Assembly: GCF_004134865.1 (NCBI RefSeq)
Contig: NZ_SDPO01000002.1
Coordinates: forward strand, 124,001 to 188,000
Source of the DNA: Agromyces fucosus
GTDB lineage: Bacteria; Actinomycetota; Actinomycetes; Actinomycetales; Microbacteriaceae
Direction of reading: 5' to 3'
Length of the DNA stretch: 64,000 nucleotides
Made by a program: the position numbers and the translations under genes. Below, in pieces: positions 25,001 to 32,468 of the stretch (its first letter is position 1; each line of letters begins with the position of its first letter). Below the pieces are notes generated by a model. That model was not told the origin of the DNA. It saw nothing but the letters and a program-made list of their open reading frames with translations, and did not search any database.

Positions 25001-26502
25001 AGCAGGTTGCCCGCGACGAGGAGGTGCGGGCGGGAGAGGTCGATCGCGCCGTCGCTCGGGTCGTCGACGATGAGGAAGGTGTTGCCGACCGCCCCGTCGG
25101 GACCGTCGAACGTCTCGTCGTCGGCGACGGGCGCATCGGCGATGCAGATCACCTTCACCGAGACCTGCGCGTTCGCGTCGCCGGGGCTCAGCGTGTAGCT
25201 GAACACGTCGTTCGCGTCACCGGGTGGCGCGTTGCAGTACTCGGCGTCGGGCTGGTACGTCAGGCCGGTGCCACCGCCCGTGATGACGACCGTGCCGTAC
25301 TCGGGCTGCACGACGCTCGTGATCGAGCGCGCGCCGCCGTCGCTGTCGGTGTCGTTCGCGAGCACGTCGATCGCCGTGGCGGCGGCATCCTCGTCGACGG
25401 TGGCTTCGTCGTCGGCGGCGACCGGCAGGTCGTCGACGCACGTGACCTTCACGCCGACCGTCGTCGTCGAGCCGCCGGGCGCGAGGGTGTAGGTGAACTC
25501 GTCGGTGGTCGTGCCGGGCGGGGCGTTGCAGTATCCGGCGTCGGGTTCGTAGGTGACGGATGCCTCGTCGTCGGCGATCACGACGGTGCCGTGATCAGGC
25601 TGGCCGACGCCACTGATCGAGATCGGCCCGCCGTCGACGTCTTCGTCGTTGACGAGCACGTCGACGGTGGTCGGTGCGGCGTCTTCGTCGACGGTCGCCG
25701 TGTCGGCGACGGCGGTCGGCGGCACGTCTTCGACGACGTCGAGCACGCTGATCGTGAAGACCTGCTCGAGACTGCCGCCGTACCCGTCGGTGCCGCGCAC
25801 GCGGATCGAGTAGCTCGCCTTCGTCTCGAAGTCGAAGCTCGCCGCGGTCTTGAGCGTCGATCCGGTGACCGTGAACGCCGCGTTGTCGGTGCTGCCGGCG
25901 CCGCTGACCAGCGCGAACGCGGGCGTCGCGGCGGGGTCTTCGTCGACGAGGCCGAGGGTGCCGACGATCGTCGCGGCGGGTTCGTTCTCGAGCAGCGAGT
26001 CGTTCGAGAGCGTGAGGGCGCTCGGCGCGTGGTTGCCGATGACGTAGCGCTGCTCGGTGCTGAGGCACACCGTCGAGGCGTTCACCCGGCGCAGCACCCC
26101 CGAGCTCGGAGCGCAGAAGTACACGGGCTGGCCGTTGGTGGTCGGCACGACGAGGAGCGTACCGGCGGGCTTCGCGCCCATGCACGACTTCGCCGACGCG
26201 AAGCGGCGCACCGAGCCGTCGGGCTGGGTGCAGAGCGCGGTCGGGCCCGGCCAGATCGTGACCGGCGTCTCCTGCTTCGTGCGGCAGTCGCCTGCGCTCG
26301 AGGCCACTCGCAGCAACCCGTTCGACTTCTGCGCGCACGCGTAGCGCAGCTGCGTCGCGGTGTCGGCCGCGAACGCGACCGACGGGGTCGCGAGCACGAC
26401 GATCATCGCCACGACCGTGAACAGCACGAGTGCGAGGCGAGTCGAACGCCGCGAATCGGGAGCGGGTGCAGCGACGGATTGCAGACGAAGCGCGTTGGAC
26501 AC
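21982..26502 (-). CDS. giant secreted cadherin-like/right-handed beta-helix protein
   Basis: 1506 aa. GTG at 26502 with GAGGAG upstream; further in-frame sequence upstream looks non-coding. Signal peptide to about residue 45. Residues 50-150 hold three short Cys-containing repeats (Cys...G-x-LRxV or VRRF...Cys). A cadherin-like domain follows (LTLSNDSLLENEPA to FTISVLD, about 155-265), then two tandem VCBS/Cadherin_5-like domains (VADTATVDEDAAPTTVDVLV and the near copy DDEATVDEDAAATAIDVLA, about 270-445), and a third, longer one to about 585. From YVDNAADGNDGNGSKPF (about 590) to the end it is a long right-handed parallel beta-helix rich in Gly, Ser, Thr and Asn. No sortase tail, so it is probably secreted. 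Adhesin, polysaccharide-binding or fibre role is inference. Confidence 0.88.
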   Translation of the reverse strand: MSNALRLQSVAAPAPDSRRSTRLALVLFTVVAMIVVLATPSVAFAADTATQLRYACAQKSNGLLRVASSAGDCRTKQETPVTIWPGPTALCTQPDGSVRRFASAKSCMGAKPAGTLLVVPTTNGQPVYFCAPSSGVLRRVNASTVCLSTEQRYVIGNHAPSALTLSNDSLLENEPAATIVGTLGLVDEDPAATPAFALVSGAGSTDNAAFTVTGSTLKTAASFDFETKASYSIRVRGTDGYGGSLEQVFTISVLDVVEDVPPTAVADTATVDEDAAPTTVDVLVNDEDVDGGPISISGVGQPDHGTVVIADDEASVTYEPDAGYCNAPPGTTTDEFTYTLAPGGSTTTVGVKVTCVDDLPVAADDEATVDEDAAATAIDVLANDTDSDGGARSITSVVQPEYGTVVITGGGTGLTYQPDAEYCNAPPGDANDVFSYTLSPGDANAQVSVKVICIADAPVADDETFDGPDGAVGNTFLIVDDPSDGAIDLSRPHLLVAGNLLEGDTDADPGTELAIESGVTVTEQGGFVYLEADGDFAYLPPVGCNATADGFDYAVTDQGVVQALTDTGHVTIAISDCVWYVDNAADGNDGNGSKPFDTIAQAAAASSAGDDIFVFDGDGTSTGYSTAIVLDDDQQLIGEASDLVVGGRLLHQGDPAKRPTITASPGANVVSLGVGNRVAGLEVHPVTTGGGIRVSGPGGDATIDDVRIVDTGAGGIGLALQNATGTNTIGDLEVDVIGLGVVVNDTAKIVFDPAATVSIRTSGSGWAFLAQRSNLEGSQIDRIVVDDSFDSGVRLQQTTGVITFGDLDIRTLNSTQAAFSLVLTGPVTVPANATAKIVATNGPAVDVAASSGSSLSFDEVTSTKSSVYGINLDEIGAGTFSAAAGELSAGPFGSTPFRVRGGSGDISYGGSITDGPATTSVDIQSRTGGTVTLSGSITDGSDTGGGVVVANNTGGATVLSGPSKHLETGANPGVSFGSSNGHALSITGGGLDVTTTSGVPLAASLSGTIVVTGEGNTLSSTTGTGLSIVLTGIGADDVTFRRISSNGAPSGIVLLGTGTAGGLHVTGNGSTVQGGDASGGTIAAATGDGISLLSTADVSFRNMRVENSAGNGIGGVGVIGFSFLSGTVTGAGDADGEDGIAFDGSNANLSGAVDISNSVLTSNEASGISITNAGGTISSATISGNRISDAGDLLTPGAALLLQATGTTGGAATITKATISSNVITDFRAGHGIRLIGGNQAGAAKSTLGNPGSVTNVVAVTGNRMDGGSGGIEQQPETFVDVQVLGAGDANVDVSTNGTDAEPIRHLDCQAISLMTGGAANVTAKFDANVIAAGSRPGCSGISANATSLNTVGATLAARVTNNQVSATGGPGIFVGASGAGMATAKVTGNNVLAPTGDGYAGYAGIIVAAGSIAGPDSPVCVAITGNTTAGGTGVFQATGIQLSKLSTDPTINDFGIEGLPQGQTASPAVENYLNGLNTSASGSVGVGGTVLSTATSGFSSCTTGL

Positions 26503-26630
26503 GGGGTCTCCTCGAGGCGGCACCAAGCCGTCGATCCGCGTTCGTCGGGTTCGATGCGGAGCTGTGCCAACAATCGACCCGTCGCGCCGGTTCCACCAGA
26601 CCCGAGAACGGGGGTGGCGCGCGGCTTCGC

Positions 26631-26660
26631 TTGACAACTTTACTGAGTCGACTCATAATT
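26631..26660 (+). promoter_or_regulatory. sigma70-type promoter of the hydrolase-EthD-TetR operon
   Basis: TTGACA at 26631-26636, 17-base spacer, TCATAAT at 26654-26660. The perfect -35 and the canonical spacing make this the clearest promoter in the window. Transcription would start near 26667, leaving a short leader with AAGGAGA before the ATG at 26690. Confidence 0.85.
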
Positions 26661-26671
26661 GAGTTAATTCA
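26644..26671. promoter_or_regulatory. two adjacent palindromes, probable TetR operator
   Basis: TGAGTCGACTCA (26644-26655) is a perfect 12-bp palindrome. TGAGTTAATTCA (26660-26671) is the same palindrome with one mismatched pair, 16 bases on. They cover the spacer, -10 and start point, where a repressor would block RNA polymerase. The TetR gene at the end of the operon is the obvious candidate. Confidence 0.7.
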
Positions 26672-26689
26672 CCAACAAGGAGAATTCTC

Positions 26690-27556
26690 ATGAGCACCAC
26701 CCCCGAGACCGCGAGTGGCCCCGTCACGTCGTACGCCACGGCGCCCACCCGCACGATCACCGCGGGCGGCGTCACCTACGCCTACCGCGAGCTGGGTCCG
26801 AAGGGCGGCGTGCCGGTCGTCTTCTTCGTGCACCTCGCCGCGACGCTCGACAACTGGGACCCGCGCATCATCGACCCCATCGCCGAGGGCCGCCACGTCA
26901 TCACCTTCGACAACCGCGGCGTCGGCGCCTCCACCGGCGAGGTGCCCGACTCGGTCGAGGCGATGGCCGCTGACGCGTACAGCTTCATCCGTGCGCTCGG
27001 CTTCGACCAGATCGACGTCTTCTCGTTCTCGCTCGGCGGCATGATCGCCCAGGCTCTCGTCGTCGAGCACCCCGAGCTCGTGCGCAAGCTCGTGCTCACC
27101 GGCACCGGTCCCGCCGGCGGGAAGGACATCGACAAGGTCGCGGGCGTCACCTACCTCGACATGCTGCGTGCCGCCCTGACCCGGTCTGACCCGAAGGAGT
27201 TCCTGTTCTTCAACCGGAACACGGCCGGCAAGCGTGCCGGCAAGGCGTTCGTCGCGCGACTCGCAGAGCGCACCGCCGACCGCGACGAGCCGATCAGCGT
27301 GAAGGCATTCCAGACGCAGCTGAAGGCGATCAAGAAGTGGGGCCGCTCGGCACCCGCCGACCTCTCGAAGCTCACGCAGCCCACACTCATCGCCAACGGC
27401 GACCACGACCGCATGGTGCCCTCGGTGCTCTCCGATGACCTGCACCGCCGCATCGCAGGGTCGGAGCTGATCATCTACCCCGACTCCGGCCACGGCGGCA
27501 TCTTCCAGTTCCACGACCGCTTCGCGCCCGTCGCCGCCCGGTTCCTCGCCCGCTGA
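26690..27556 (+). CDS. alpha/beta hydrolase (first gene of TetR-controlled operon)
   Basis: 288 aa. ATG with AAGGAGA upstream. Alpha/beta hydrolase fold 1: FFVHLA oxyanion strand near 45-50, FDNRGVGAS near 73-81, nucleophile Ser114 in FSFSLGG (Phe-x-Ser-x-Gly, no first Gly), the acid in NGDHDRMV and His in SGHGG near 265. A cap region lies between about 135 and 210. The closest relatives are 3-oxoadipate enol-lactonase-like or chloroperoxidase-like hydrolases. Spaced 31 bases from the next gene, behind a strong regulated promoter; a detoxification role for an inducing compound is inference. Confidence 0.85.
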   Translation: MSTTPETASGPVTSYATAPTRTITAGGVTYAYRELGPKGGVPVVFFVHLAATLDNWDPRIIDPIAEGRHVITFDNRGVGASTGEVPDSVEAMAADAYSFIRALGFDQIDVFSFSLGGMIAQALVVEHPELVRKLVLTGTGPAGGKDIDKVAGVTYLDMLRAALTRSDPKEFLFFNRNTAGKRAGKAFVARLAERTADRDEPISVKAFQTQLKAIKKWGRSAPADLSKLTQPTLIANGDHDRMVPSVLSDDLHRRIAGSELIIYPDSGHGGIFQFHDRFAPVAARFLAR

Positions 27557-27587
27557 GCGGCATCCGATTCGACCAGGAGAACACGCC

Positions 27588-28385
27588 ATGACGAACACGA
27601 TCCCGTTCACGAAGAAGCCGTTCGCGTCATCGATCCTGCTGTGGATGCGCACCGACCAGCCGCGCCAGCAGGGCATGGAGCACTGGAAGGGCCCGCACTC
27701 GAAGATCATCTCGGCGACGCCGGGAATGGACGAGTACCGGCAGATCCACCTCGCCGCCGCCAACCCCGGCCTGTGGCCCGCCACGCCGGGAGTCGAGACC
27801 ACCATCCCCGCCGACCGTAGGATCGACGGCGTCGCCGACGTCACGTTCCAGTCGGTCTTCTCGCCGCTGCTCGGCCGCAAGCAGACCCGGCTCGCCTTCG
27901 CCGACGAGATCAACGTGTTCCGGCGCACCCTCCTCTACGCCGGTCCGCCGAACTCGACCCGCTGGTACCACGTCGCCCGGCCCGATGAGCAGACGGGAGC
28001 GCGAGCCCTCGTCTTCCTCCGGAGACGAGACGGCGTCGGCACCCGCCGGTTCCGGAAGTACTTCGCCGACGAGTTCGTGCCCGCGCTCGCGAAGGCGGCG
28101 GCACTAACCGAGTTGCGCACGGAAGTGTTCATGCCCTGGAACGAGAAGCTCTGGGACTCCCCCGACGTGGCCCACGACAACCCGGCCGACCAGCGATTCC
28201 ATGCCTCGGTGATGCTCGGGTTCGCCGATGCATCCGCTCGCTCGTCGTTCTTCGACAGTGCCGCGATCGCGAAGCTGTCGGATGAGGTGTCGGCGTTCGC
28301 ATCGGCCGTGCATGCGTACGAGGTGTCCGAGGCGCTGACCTACGTCACGGATGGCGCCGTGTTGCCGCATTATGCTCGAAACTGA
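27588..28385 (+). CDS. EthD-like dimeric alpha-beta barrel protein
   Basis: 265 aa. ATG with CAGGAGA 10 bases upstream. Two halves are seen: about 10-110 begins ASSILLWMRTDQPRQQGMEHWKGPHSKII, the EthD-type strand with an H-W-K-x-x-H pattern, and about 135-255 repeats the arrangement less clearly (ALVFLRRRDGVGTRRFRKYF). EthD-like domains occur with monooxygenases or aromatic/ether catabolism. No catalytic residue is certain. Second gene of the operon; 31 bases after the hydrolase and 31 bases before the TetR start. Confidence 0.7.
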   Translation: MTNTIPFTKKPFASSILLWMRTDQPRQQGMEHWKGPHSKIISATPGMDEYRQIHLAAANPGLWPATPGVETTIPADRRIDGVADVTFQSVFSPLLGRKQTRLAFADEINVFRRTLLYAGPPNSTRWYHVARPDEQTGARALVFLRRRDGVGTRRFRKYFADEFVPALAKAAALTELRTEVFMPWNEKLWDSPDVAHDNPADQRFHASVMLGFADASARSSFFDSAAIAKLSDEVSAFASAVHAYEVSEALTYVTDGAVLPHYARN

Positions 28386-28416
28386 GCACAGTCGGATCCG
28401 ATTCTTGGAGGACGCG

Positions 28417-29019
28417 ATGGCCTCGGTCACGGCACCCGTCGGGCGGCGCGAGCGCAACAAGCAGGTCAAGCTCGAACGCATCACGGCCGCCGCGCGCGAA
28501 CTCTTCGCCGAGCACGGCGTCGACGATGTCACCACGCAGCAGATCGCCGAGAAGGCCGATATCGGCGCCGGCACCCTGTTCCTCTACGCCAAGACCAAGG
28601 GCGAGCTGCTCCTGCTCGTACAGAATTCCGCCTACGCCGACGCCCTCGAGGAGGGACGGGCGGGCGCAGCGAGCCTGCCCGACGTGCTCGACGCGGTGAC
28701 CGCGATCGTGCGCCCGGTCGTGCACTGCAACCGCATCCAGATCGACAACGGGCGCACGTACCTGCGCGAACTCGTCTTCGGCGACCCCGAGGAGCCGCAC
28801 CACCGGGACGCGCTCACGCTGACGCTGCAGACCGAAGCGGCCGTCGCCGACGTGCTGCGCCGCGACGACCGCCTCGGCGAACGTGAGGCCGCCACCCTTG
28901 CGCGCGTCATCTCGGCGATCATGTTCGTCACGATGGCAGCTACGGCGAACATCTCCCGCACCGTCGACGAGCTCGTGCAGGAGATCCGCGACCACGTCGG
29001 CGTGCTGCTGCCGCGCTGA
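28417..29019 (+). CDS. TetR family transcriptional regulator
   Basis: 200 aa from the ATG at 28417, chosen for its GGAGG 8 bases upstream. The N-terminal HTH is clear: ITAAARELFAEHGVDDVTTQQIAEKADIGAGTLFLYAKTKGELL, the canonical TetR DNA-binding signature at about 20-65. The ligand domain (about 70-195) is helical. It is the third gene of the operon whose promoter holds two palindromes, so autoregulation of all three genes is likely. The inducer is probably a substrate of the hydrolase (inference). Confidence 0.93.
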   Translation: MASVTAPVGRRERNKQVKLERITAAARELFAEHGVDDVTTQQIAEKADIGAGTLFLYAKTKGELLLLVQNSAYADALEEGRAGAASLPDVLDAVTAIVRPVVHCNRIQIDNGRTYLRELVFGDPEEPHHRDALTLTLQTEAAVADVLRRDDRLGEREAATLARVISAIMFVTMAATANISRTVDELVQEIRDHVGVLLPR

Positions 29020-29042
29020 ACGCACCACTCGCAGCGACGCAC

Positions 29043-29075
29043 AACGCCCGGCCCTCGTGACGAGGACCGGGCGTT
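29043..29075. terminator. hairpin between TetR and LASTG protein genes
   Basis: Arms 29043-29057 and 29061-29075 (AACGCCCGGCCCTCG and partner) pair at 14 of 15 positions with a 3-nt loop. Same stem family as 20656 and 35036. It ends the TetR operon and can serve the convergent gene. Confidence 0.82.
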
Positions 29076-29090
29076 CTCTGCGCGGTCGGC

Positions 29091-29112
29091 CGGTACTTCG
29101 GTACTTCGGTAC
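29091..29112 (+). repeat. CGGTACTT array, two units plus partial
   Basis: Units at 29091 and 29099, then CGGTAC. CGGTAC-TTCG-GTACCG at 29099-29114 forms a UUCG hairpin. It directly follows the terminator and directly precedes a REP-like copy. Confidence 0.9.
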
Positions 29113-29113
29113 C

Positions 29114-29205
29114 GGGGTCTCGATACGCTTCGCTCCTCGACCGGCGTCAGGCGCTTCGCTGCTCGACCGGCGTCAGGCGCTTCGCTCCTCGACCGGCGTC
29201 AGACG
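29114..29205 (+). repeat. REP-like repeat copy 3 leading into three 26-bp tandem repeats
   Basis: GGGGTCTCGATACGCTTCGCTCCTCGACCGG starts the element; its second half then continues as three tandem 26-bp units at 29128, 29154 and 29180, each CTTCGCT(C/G)CTCGACCGGCG followed by TCAGGCG or TCAGACG. It ends 9 bases before the stop of the LASTG gene. Expansion of the right arm of the REP unit explains the structure. Confidence 0.9.
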
Positions 29206-29213
29206 CTCCGACG

Positions 29214-31799
29214 TCAGGCGTTGCGACGTCGCCGCACGAGCACGAGCAGGCCCGCGCCGAGTGCGACTGCGAGGGCCGCGAACATCCCGAGGGTGATGAG
29301 GGCCGAATCGACACCGGTCGACGCGAGCGCCCCGGTTCCCGAGCCCGATCCTGCCTGACCGTCGCCGGTTCCGCCGCCGGGCGCTCCCGGCTGGCCGCCG
29401 GGCTCCCCGCCGGGCTCACCGCCGGGCACCGTGCCGCCGGGCACCGTGCCGGCCCGCAGGGCGGCCGGCTGCTCGCCGTCGGCGAACCACCAGGCGGGGC
29501 GCGCCGGCGCCGCGGCATCCGCGAGCGCGCTCGCCTGAACGAACGGGCTCACCCGAGCGAGCGGAGCCGCATCCGCAGCAGCACCGCCAGCAGCAGCAGC
29601 GACCGTCGACAGCGACTCGGGCGCCGTCGCGAAGCCCTCGTTGTTGAGGTTCGGCATGCCGGCAGGGCGAGCGAAGAGCTCGACCGTCGGTGCTGCACCC
29701 GTGAAGGTGATGCCGGCGCCGCGACCCTCGCAGCCGTTGTCGCAGAGCGCCCACAGCCGATCGAGCACGGTGTCGTAGTCGAGCGCCATCACACCGCCGA
29801 GGCCGGGGTCGATCGCCGCGATCTGCGTGCTCGTTCCGTCGGTGTTGAGGGCGTAGGCGTAGACGACGCCGTTGTCTTCGACGGCGACGAAGAACAGGCC
29901 GTCACCGTGACCGGGGTGGTCGGCTGCGTCGTACGGGGCGCCGGTGGTGGCGTCGACGAGCAGGCCTTCGAGCGCGGCATCCGGCACCCATTCGACCGCT
30001 TCGAGACCCGTGTTCGCCGCGACCTGCGGCAGCGAGGCGGTGAGGTCCCACTCCTGCTCGGCGACGACGTCGGGTCCCTCGGTGTCGGGGTCGACCGCGA
30101 GGATGACGTTCTGGTTGACGCCCTTGTTCGAGTTGTCGCGCTCGGAGGCGATGTAGAGCCGCCCGGCACCGTCGACGGTGATGCCCTCGGCGTCGGGCCC
30201 GGCCGCACCGGGGTTCTCGGCGTCGCGCTGGAAGCGCACCCGCTTGCCCGCGTTCCAGCCGTCGGCGAAGGCGACCGACCCGTCGGCGCGCGCGTCGAGC
30301 TTCCAGAACAGGCCCGTGCCGTTGTCGACCGCCCAGAGCACGACGCCGTCGGCCGTCTGCTGCGCGTCGAGGCCCGAGGAGTCGCTCTCGAACATCTGGC
30401 TCTCGTCGATCACGGTGACGTCGGCGGCGCCCGGCCAGACCGCGACATCCGGGTCGACGGGATCGACCGGCCCAGCGCCGCACGCGTTCGGCTGACCCTT
30501 GGTGGCGACGGATGCATCGCCGAAGGCACCCGTGCCGTCGGGGCAGCGCGCCCACGTGACGGCGGCGTGATCGGCCCAGGCGTATTCGACGACCGTGAGG
30601 CCGGCGGCAGTGCGGATCGTCGCGACATCCGCTCCCCCGAGGCCGAAGCCGAAGTGCGTGCCGCCGTCGAAGACGAAGAACGCGCCGGGGGCGAGCGTGG
30701 TGCCGGCCGCGACGGGCGTGACGTCGGCCGCGTGCCCGATCGGGTCGCTGTCGATGAGGGTCCAGCCCGTGAGGTCGATGGGCTGCGAGCCGTTGTTGAC
30801 GACCTCGACCCAGTCGGTGGCGTCGCCGTTGGACTCGACCTCGTTCACGGCCACCGACGGCAGCACGCAGGTGTTGGGCTGGCCCTTCGTCACCTGGGCG
30901 ATCGCGAAGCCGCCGGTCGCGTCGGGGCAGCGCGCCCAGCTCGCGGCCGCCTCGTTGCCGTCGATCGCGGGGTGCCCCGCCCACGCGTACGTGTCGAGCT
31001 GGGTTCCGGCGTCGTCGTAGAGCCGGATGGAGTCCGAACCGCCGATGCCGATGGCCGCCGTGAACGTCTGCGGCGCACCGTTCGCGTCGACGCCCGCCGT
31101 GGATTCCTCGACGACGAGCCGTGCGCCGGCCGCGATGGTCGTGCCGGCCGCGAAGAACCAGCGGTGGTCGTCGGAGTTGTCGCGGATCTCGTAGCCCGAC
31201 AGGTCGAGGTCACCGGCTCCGGGGTTGATGAGCTCGATGAAGTCGGCCGGGCCCGAGTCGATCTCGGTGAGCAGCACGCTGCCGGGCTCGGGCTCGGGTG
31301 CGGCGCAGACGTTCGCCGCACCGAGGGTCACCGCGGTGGCATGGGCCCACTCGCCGCCGTCGGCACAGCGCGACCAATCGGCGAGCGGAGCCGTCGCCTC
31401 GTAGGCGTGATCGTCGACGATGGTGCCGGCGGCGTCGAACAGCGTCACGGCATCGCCTTTGCCGAGCCCGAACGGGAAGCCGAGCGGCGTCGCGTCCTTC
31501 GCGAGCACGAGGTACCCGCCGGGTGCGATCGTCGTGCCGGTCGGGATCTCGCCGGTCTTCAGCGGGTCCTTGGCGTCGTCCTGCACCTTCCAGCCCGAGA
31601 CGTCGACGGATGCCGCGGACGAGTTGTAGAGCTCGATCGCGTCAGCGGGCGATCCGTCGTACCAGATCTCGTTGATCACGACGCCGGGCTCGGCGCCGAG
31701 GGCGATCGAGGGCGTCGCGGCGATCGCGATTCCTGAGGCTGAGACCGCGAGCGCGGCGAGCATCGCGGCGCTTCTGCGGAGGGGACGGGGCAACGACAT
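29214..31799 (-). CDS. LASTG-anchored protein with three lamin-tail domains and phytase-like esterase domain
   Basis: 861 aa. ATG with AGGAGCG upstream. Signal peptide to about residue 35. Three lamin-tail (LTD) domains of about 130 residues lie at about 38-165, 175-310 and 315-445, each with (V/L)INEI or VNEVESNG...D-(W/F)-(V/I)E(L/V)xN, GW or GY after an LxLSG/LTG step, and a closing Cys. Residues about 455-740 form an esterase-like-of-phytase type beta-propeller (PDAEGITVDGAGRLYIASERDN, LEAVEWVPD). A Gly-Pro linker precedes LASTG near 826, a membrane helix and RRRRNA. Sortase-anchored surface protein; phosphoesterase activity is inference. Confidence 0.9.
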   Translation of the reverse strand: MSLPRPLRRSAAMLAALAVSASGIAIAATPSIALGAEPGVVINEIWYDGSPADAIELYNSSAASVDVSGWKVQDDAKDPLKTGEIPTGTTIAPGGYLVLAKDATPLGFPFGLGKGDAVTLFDAAGTIVDDHAYEATAPLADWSRCADGGEWAHATAVTLGAANVCAAPEPEPGSVLLTEIDSGPADFIELINPGAGDLDLSGYEIRDNSDDHRWFFAAGTTIAAGARLVVEESTAGVDANGAPQTFTAAIGIGGSDSIRLYDDAGTQLDTYAWAGHPAIDGNEAAASWARCPDATGGFAIAQVTKGQPNTCVLPSVAVNEVESNGDATDWVEVVNNGSQPIDLTGWTLIDSDPIGHAADVTPVAAGTTLAPGAFFVFDGGTHFGFGLGGADVATIRTAAGLTVVEYAWADHAAVTWARCPDGTGAFGDASVATKGQPNACGAGPVDPVDPDVAVWPGAADVTVIDESQMFESDSSGLDAQQTADGVVLWAVDNGTGLFWKLDARADGSVAFADGWNAGKRVRFQRDAENPGAAGPDAEGITVDGAGRLYIASERDNSNKGVNQNVILAVDPDTEGPDVVAEQEWDLTASLPQVAANTGLEAVEWVPDAALEGLLVDATTGAPYDAADHPGHGDGLFFVAVEDNGVVYAYALNTDGTSTQIAAIDPGLGGVMALDYDTVLDRLWALCDNGCEGRGAGITFTGAAPTVELFARPAGMPNLNNEGFATAPESLSTVAAAAGGAAADAAPLARVSPFVQASALADAAAPARPAWWFADGEQPAALRAGTVPGGTVPGGEPGGEPGGQPGAPGGGTGDGQAGSGSGTGALASTGVDSALITLGMFAALAVALGAGLLVLVRRRRNA

Positions 31800-31869
31800 T
31801 CGGGCGCTCCTGTCGGGCTGAACGGGGGTCGTTCGTACTCGACCGTTCGCCGGTGACGGGAATGCGTCC

Positions 31870-31891
31870 GCGTGGTGAACGCACGGTGTAG
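31870..31891 (-). promoter_or_regulatory. PHO-box-like direct repeat (weak)
   Basis: Read on the minus strand: CTACACCGTGC then GTTCACCACGC, two 11-nt units; the second matches the GTTCACC core of streptomycete PhoP boxes and the first shares CACC. About 70 bases upstream of the LASTG/phytase-like gene. Could be chance. Confidence 0.35.
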
Positions 31892-31971
31892 TTCACGCGG
31901 CAGGATGCCGCATCGCTCAGCGGACGAATGCCCGTCCCTCAGAATGCGGGCCGGTGCTGTCTGCGATCGGC

Positions 31972-31995
31972 CGGTACTTCGGTACTTCGGTACTT
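31972..31995 (+). repeat. CGGTACTT array, three units
   Basis: Units at 31972, 31980 and 31988, followed by CGGCAC, where GTAC has mutated so the terminal UUCG stem is imperfect. Followed by GAGTCTCGACATGCGAG, a decayed REP-like arm. Confidence 0.85.
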
Positions 31996-32093
31996 CGGCA
32001 CCGAGTCTCGACATGCGAGTCGTTCTCCTCGCCTGCGACTCGGCGGCAGGTGAGATCGTGGCAGTTCTGCTCGGCACGCAACCCCGTTGTGGA

Positions 32094-32180
32094 CGACCGC
32101 AGACCGGTGCATCCTGAAACCATCAGGGACCGCGAAAAGACTTCCTGATCCGGCTGCCGAGCGAGTTCGAGCGGGCCTGG
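32094..32180 (+). pseudogene. decayed fragment of DUF4440 gene start
   Basis: Compared with 13025-13111, the runs GAGACCGG/GCAGACCGG, ATCCTGA, ACCAT, CGCGA, TTCCTGATC, GGCT, GAGCGAGTTCG and GCGGGCC align in order over about 85 bases. The ATG reads ATC and there is a one-base insertion before the TTCCTGAT block, so it cannot be translated as the original. It includes the leader as well as the first 20 codons, so it is a DNA-level copy or remnant. It runs straight into the leader of the DUF2188 gene. Confidence 0.75.
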
Positions 32181-32204
32181 CGCACCAAGGGGAGGAAGCT
32201 GAAT

Positions 32205-32423
32205 ATGGCTGACGGAGATGTGGAGACCCGCTCGAACCGCGGGCAATGGGAGAACGCCGTCGAGGGGTCGCCCGAGTTGTCGCAGAGCTTCGCGAGCCGC
32301 GATGAGGCGATCGACGCCGGCCGCGAGCTCGCCGTGACCCTCGGCTCCCACCACACGGTGCGCGAGAGCGCACCGACCGGTGTCATCACCGACGAGGACT
32401 CCGCGGCGGGCGAGGGCGGCTGA
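32205..32423 (+). CDS. DUF2188 domain protein
   Basis: 72 aa. GGGAGGAAG precedes the ATG. The conserved pattern WENAVEGSPELSQSFASRDEAIDAGRELA is the DUF2188 core, a small alpha-beta domain in which residues around GQW and the second helix are conserved. The tail is acidic. Function unknown. It stands between the decayed DUF4440 fragment and a weak terminator, convergent with the next gene. Confidence 0.85.
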   Translation: MADGDVETRSNRGQWENAVEGSPELSQSFASRDEAIDAGRELAVTLGSHHTVRESAPTGVITDEDSAAGEGG

Positions 32424-32439
32424 GCGATGCAGGAGTGAC

Positions 32440-32460
32440 GCCCGCCCACGAGGGCCGGGC
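32440..32460. terminator. short GCCCG/CGGGC hairpin between convergent genes
   Basis: GCCCG (32440-32444) and CGGGC (32456-32460), with partial pairing inside, followed by ATTCG. It is a weaker relative of the AACGCCCGG hairpins. Confidence 0.45.
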
Positions 32461-32468
32461 ATTCGTGG

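Larger units (their letters stand above)
31800..32204. other. 405-bp intergenic region with decayed elements
   Basis: Holds, left to right: the promoter area of the LASTG gene with a PHO-box-like pair, a weak GCCCG/CGGGC hairpin (31930-31951), a CGGTACTT array (31972-31995), a decayed REP-like stretch, and a decayed copy of the start of the DUF4440 gene. The region is between divergent genes, so the terminator-like and repeat parts may be remnants of a lost gene. Confidence 0.7.

Noticed and set aside
21982-26656. Long plus-strand frames inside the giant secreted protein gene
   Set aside because: Low-complexity Arg/Val/Asp shadows of the beta-helix coding strand.
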